Part shown: piece by piece, positions 62,591 to 64,000 of the stretch
Numbering within the stretch: position 1 is the first letter of the stretch
Layout: each line of letters starts with the position of its first letter
DNA from: Stigmatella aurantiaca DW4/3-1
GTDB taxonomy: Bacteria; Myxococcota; Myxococcia; Myxococcales; Myxococcaceae
NCBI RefSeq assembly: GCF_000165485.1
Contig: NC_014623.1
Span: 8,326,893-8,390,892 of the forward strand
Direction of reading: 5' to 3'
DNA: 64,000 nt
Program-made: the position numbers and the translations under genes
Notes under the pieces: generated by a model
Seen by the model: only the letters and a program-made list of their open reading frames with translations
Told to the model about the DNA's origin: nothing
The model's database searches: none

Positions 62591-63863
62591 CGGAGAGATC
62601 GATGCCATCCGCGGTCATTTGTTGCGGGTTGGCTGGGCCCGCGACGGTGCCCGCCGGGTGGACGTACCAGCCGTGAGGGTCCGCGCGGTCCGGGTTGTCG
62701 CGCACCTTTAGAATGGTGAACATGCCGCCCATGTCGATGTACGAGAAGGGGCCCGGCCCTCCGCGCATCGGCAGGCTGTTGGGCGGCATGGTCATCTCCA
62801 TCTCCCCCATGCCCCCCATGCCCTGGGTGCCCATGGTCATGAAGTCGGGCATCACCCGGCTCATCCGGTGGTCCAGCTTGCGGGTGTCCGCGCCGACCAT
62901 GTTCGGGGTGCCGTGCCCCATCTGCGTCATTGTGTGGTGCGTCATGTGGCAGTGCATGGCCCAGTCCCCCGGCTCGTCCGGGATGAACTCAATCACCCGG
63001 GTGCAGGCGACCGGCACGAGCACCGTGGTCTCGGGGATCTGCGCGGACGGCGGCACGTAGCCCCCATCCGTGGCCGTGAGCTTGAAGGACAGCCCGTGCA
63101 GGTGGATGGGGTGGTGGTCCATGGCGCTCAGGTTGCCCAGGCGGATCCGCACGCGCTCCCCCTTGCCGACCAGCAGGGGCTCGGTGGCGGGGAAGGACTT
63201 GCTGTTGAACGTGAGGACGTTGAAGTCCGTCATCTCGTTCGGGTCGGGCCGCCGGGCCCCCACATCGAGCCGCCACTCGTGGGTCATCAGGGCGAAGTCC
63301 CGGTCGACGCGCGGGCCCACCGGCACCTTCGGGTGCACGATGAACATCCCCATCATGCCCAGCGCCATCTGCGTCATCTCGTCGAAGTGCGGGTGGTACA
63401 TGAAGGTGCCCGGGTGGCGCAGGGTGAACTCGTAGACGTAGGTCTCCCCCGGGGGAATGGGCCGTTGGTTCAGCCCGGCCACCCCATCCATGCCGTTGGG
63501 CACGATGATGCCGTGCCAGTGGATCGTGGTGGGCTCCGGCAGGCGGTTGGTCACGTAGAGCCGGACCCGGTCCCCTTCCGTCACCTCGATGGTGGGCCCC
63601 GGCGTCCGGCCGTTGTAGCCCCAGACGAGCGCCCGCATGCCGGGGGCGAACTCGTGCTCGAACTCCCCGGCGATCAGGTGGCCCACCTTCACCTTGCCCG
63701 ACGTCTTCATCGGGAGGGTCACGCCGTTGGGCGTGATGACGGCGACCTGCCCCCCGGGCGCCACCACCCGGGCCGGGGGAGGACGCTCCGAGGCGTGGCC
63801 CGGCTCCACCATGGCCGCGCCCGTGGCGAGACCGCTCCACTTCAGAAATGAACGGCGATCCAT
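62571..63863 (-). CDS. Multicopper oxidase (Tat-exported)
   Basis: The 430-residue protein begins MDRRSFLKWSGLATG, a twin-arginine signal. It has the four copper-binding motifs of cupredoxin-type oxidases: IHWHGII, MYHPHFDE, HPIHLHGLS and HCHMTHHTM (type 1 Cys flanked by His). A Met/Gly-rich segment (GTQGMGGMGEMEMTMPPNS) near the C-terminus resembles the Cu-binding regions of CueO-type enzymes. It is likely a periplasmic cuprous oxidase protecting against copper. GGAGGT precedes ATG 63863, just after the stop of the TolC-like gene. Confidence 0.93.
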   Translation of the reverse strand: MDRRSFLKWSGLATGAAMVEPGHASERPPPARVVAPGGQVAVITPNGVTLPMKTSGKVKVGHLIAGEFEHEFAPGMRALVWGYNGRTPGPTIEVTEGDRVRLYVTNRLPEPTTIHWHGIIVPNGMDGVAGLNQRPIPPGETYVYEFTLRHPGTFMYHPHFDEMTQMALGMMGMFIVHPKVPVGPRVDRDFALMTHEWRLDVGARRPDPNEMTDFNVLTFNSKSFPATEPLLVGKGERVRIRLGNLSAMDHHPIHLHGLSFKLTATDGGYVPPSAQIPETTVLVPVACTRVIEFIPDEPGDWAMHCHMTHHTMTQMGHGTPNMVGADTRKLDHRMSRVMPDFMTMGTQGMGGMGEMEMTMPPNSLPMRGGPGPFSYIDMGGMFTILKVRDNPDRADPHGWYVHPAGTVAGPANPQQMTADGIDLSDGKPER

Positions 63864-63866
63864 TGT

Positions 63867-64000
63867 CTAATGACCTCCCGCCTCGGTCCCGCCCGCCAGG
63901 GAAGCGCCACTCCCAGGCCCCAGGGGTGCCCCCGTGCGCCGGCCCGCGAGCAAGGCCTCCAGCGCGGCGTGCGCCGTCCAGTACTCCCGGAGCAGGTCCA
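63867..64000 (-). CDS. TolC-like outer-membrane efflux protein, C-terminal end (partial)
   Basis: Only the last 43 residues lie in the window, the start being beyond the right edge. DLLREYWTAHAALEALLAG is the usual C-terminal helix of TolC/CusC-type outer-membrane factors (YWxARAELE), followed by a Gly-rich tail ending GGTEAGGH. The stop at 63867 is three bases before the multicopper oxidase ATG, so this is probably the first known gene of a copper efflux operon. Confidence 0.7.
   Translation of the reverse strand, partial: DLLREYWTAHAALEALLAGRRTGAPLGPGSGASLAGGTEAGGH

Overview
The window is high-GC DNA packed with genes that read like a myxobacterium of the Cystobacterineae (Stigmatella/Cystobacter/Archangium type). 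The case rests on several features: a Myxococcales-type sigma factor in an operon with a receptor-like Ser/Thr kinase, Ser/Thr kinases with extracytoplasmic Cys-rich or TPR tails, a MYXO-CTERM sorting tail, PilT, a lipoprotein built of ELWxTDGT repeats, and relics of ISL3 transposases and of a hybrid protein kinase/histidine kinase. The species assignment is inference.

Layout. 0-12 kb: mixed genes (glutathione transferase, PilT, hydrolases, a Gfo/Idh/MocA oxidoreductase with a BASS transporter, a PhoD-like phosphatase). Three genes here look damaged: a GH43-like gene with one amber codon, a collapsed kinase hybrid and a MYXO-CTERM fragment. 12-20.6 kb: a propionate/branched acyl-CoA block, with mutA-mutB-meaB overlapping end to end and then icmF, which fuses B12, GTPase and mutase domains. 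21-26 kb: a lipoprotein diverging from a three-gene operon (N-formylglutamate amidohydrolase-like, isochorismatase-like, glutamine-synthetase-like) that suggests gamma-glutamyl amide metabolism. 26-31 kb: a Ser/Thr kinase, a methyltransferase, a DUF4832-type secreted protein, and a VOC/MarR divergent pair around a 30-bp perfect palindrome.

31-36 kb holds what I consider the best natural-product candidate: a class III lanthipeptide synthetase (LanKC) preceded by a 34-residue precursor whose C-terminus carries the labionin pattern SxxSxxxC. 36-41.5 kb holds an operon of sigma factor, kinase with an anti-sigma-like zinc finger, and HEAT-like protein.

41.6-48.8 kb is an accessory island. It carries a degraded tyrosine recombinase, ISL3-end inverted repeats, a frameshifted gene, a degraded ISL3 transposase, and a broken ParE-type toxin beside an intact antitoxin. 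A tRNA-Pro gene bounds it, and part of the tRNA terminator is duplicated 1.4 kb away. Inside the island is a compact operon (small Gly/Pro-rich protein, PfkB kinase fused to a nucleoside 2-deoxyribosyltransferase, QueC, SagB-type nitroreductase) facing an OGG-fold DNA glycosylase. QueC-like plus OGG-like proteins recall type IV CBASS accessory genes, but I find no cyclase here, so this may be an undescribed nucleobase-based conflict or defence module.

49-64 kb returns to core-like genes: response regulator, rpe, GAF/HD-GYP protein, pyk, SprT-like protease, YkgJ-like protein, RqcH homologue, an H1-like basic protein with a strong terminator, GH1 glucosidase, dusB, M50/TPR protease and acyl-CoA desaturase. 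It ends in a copper-type operon (TolC-like end, multicopper oxidase, ECF sigma factor with a C-terminal Cys cluster). No rRNA genes or CRISPR arrays were seen.
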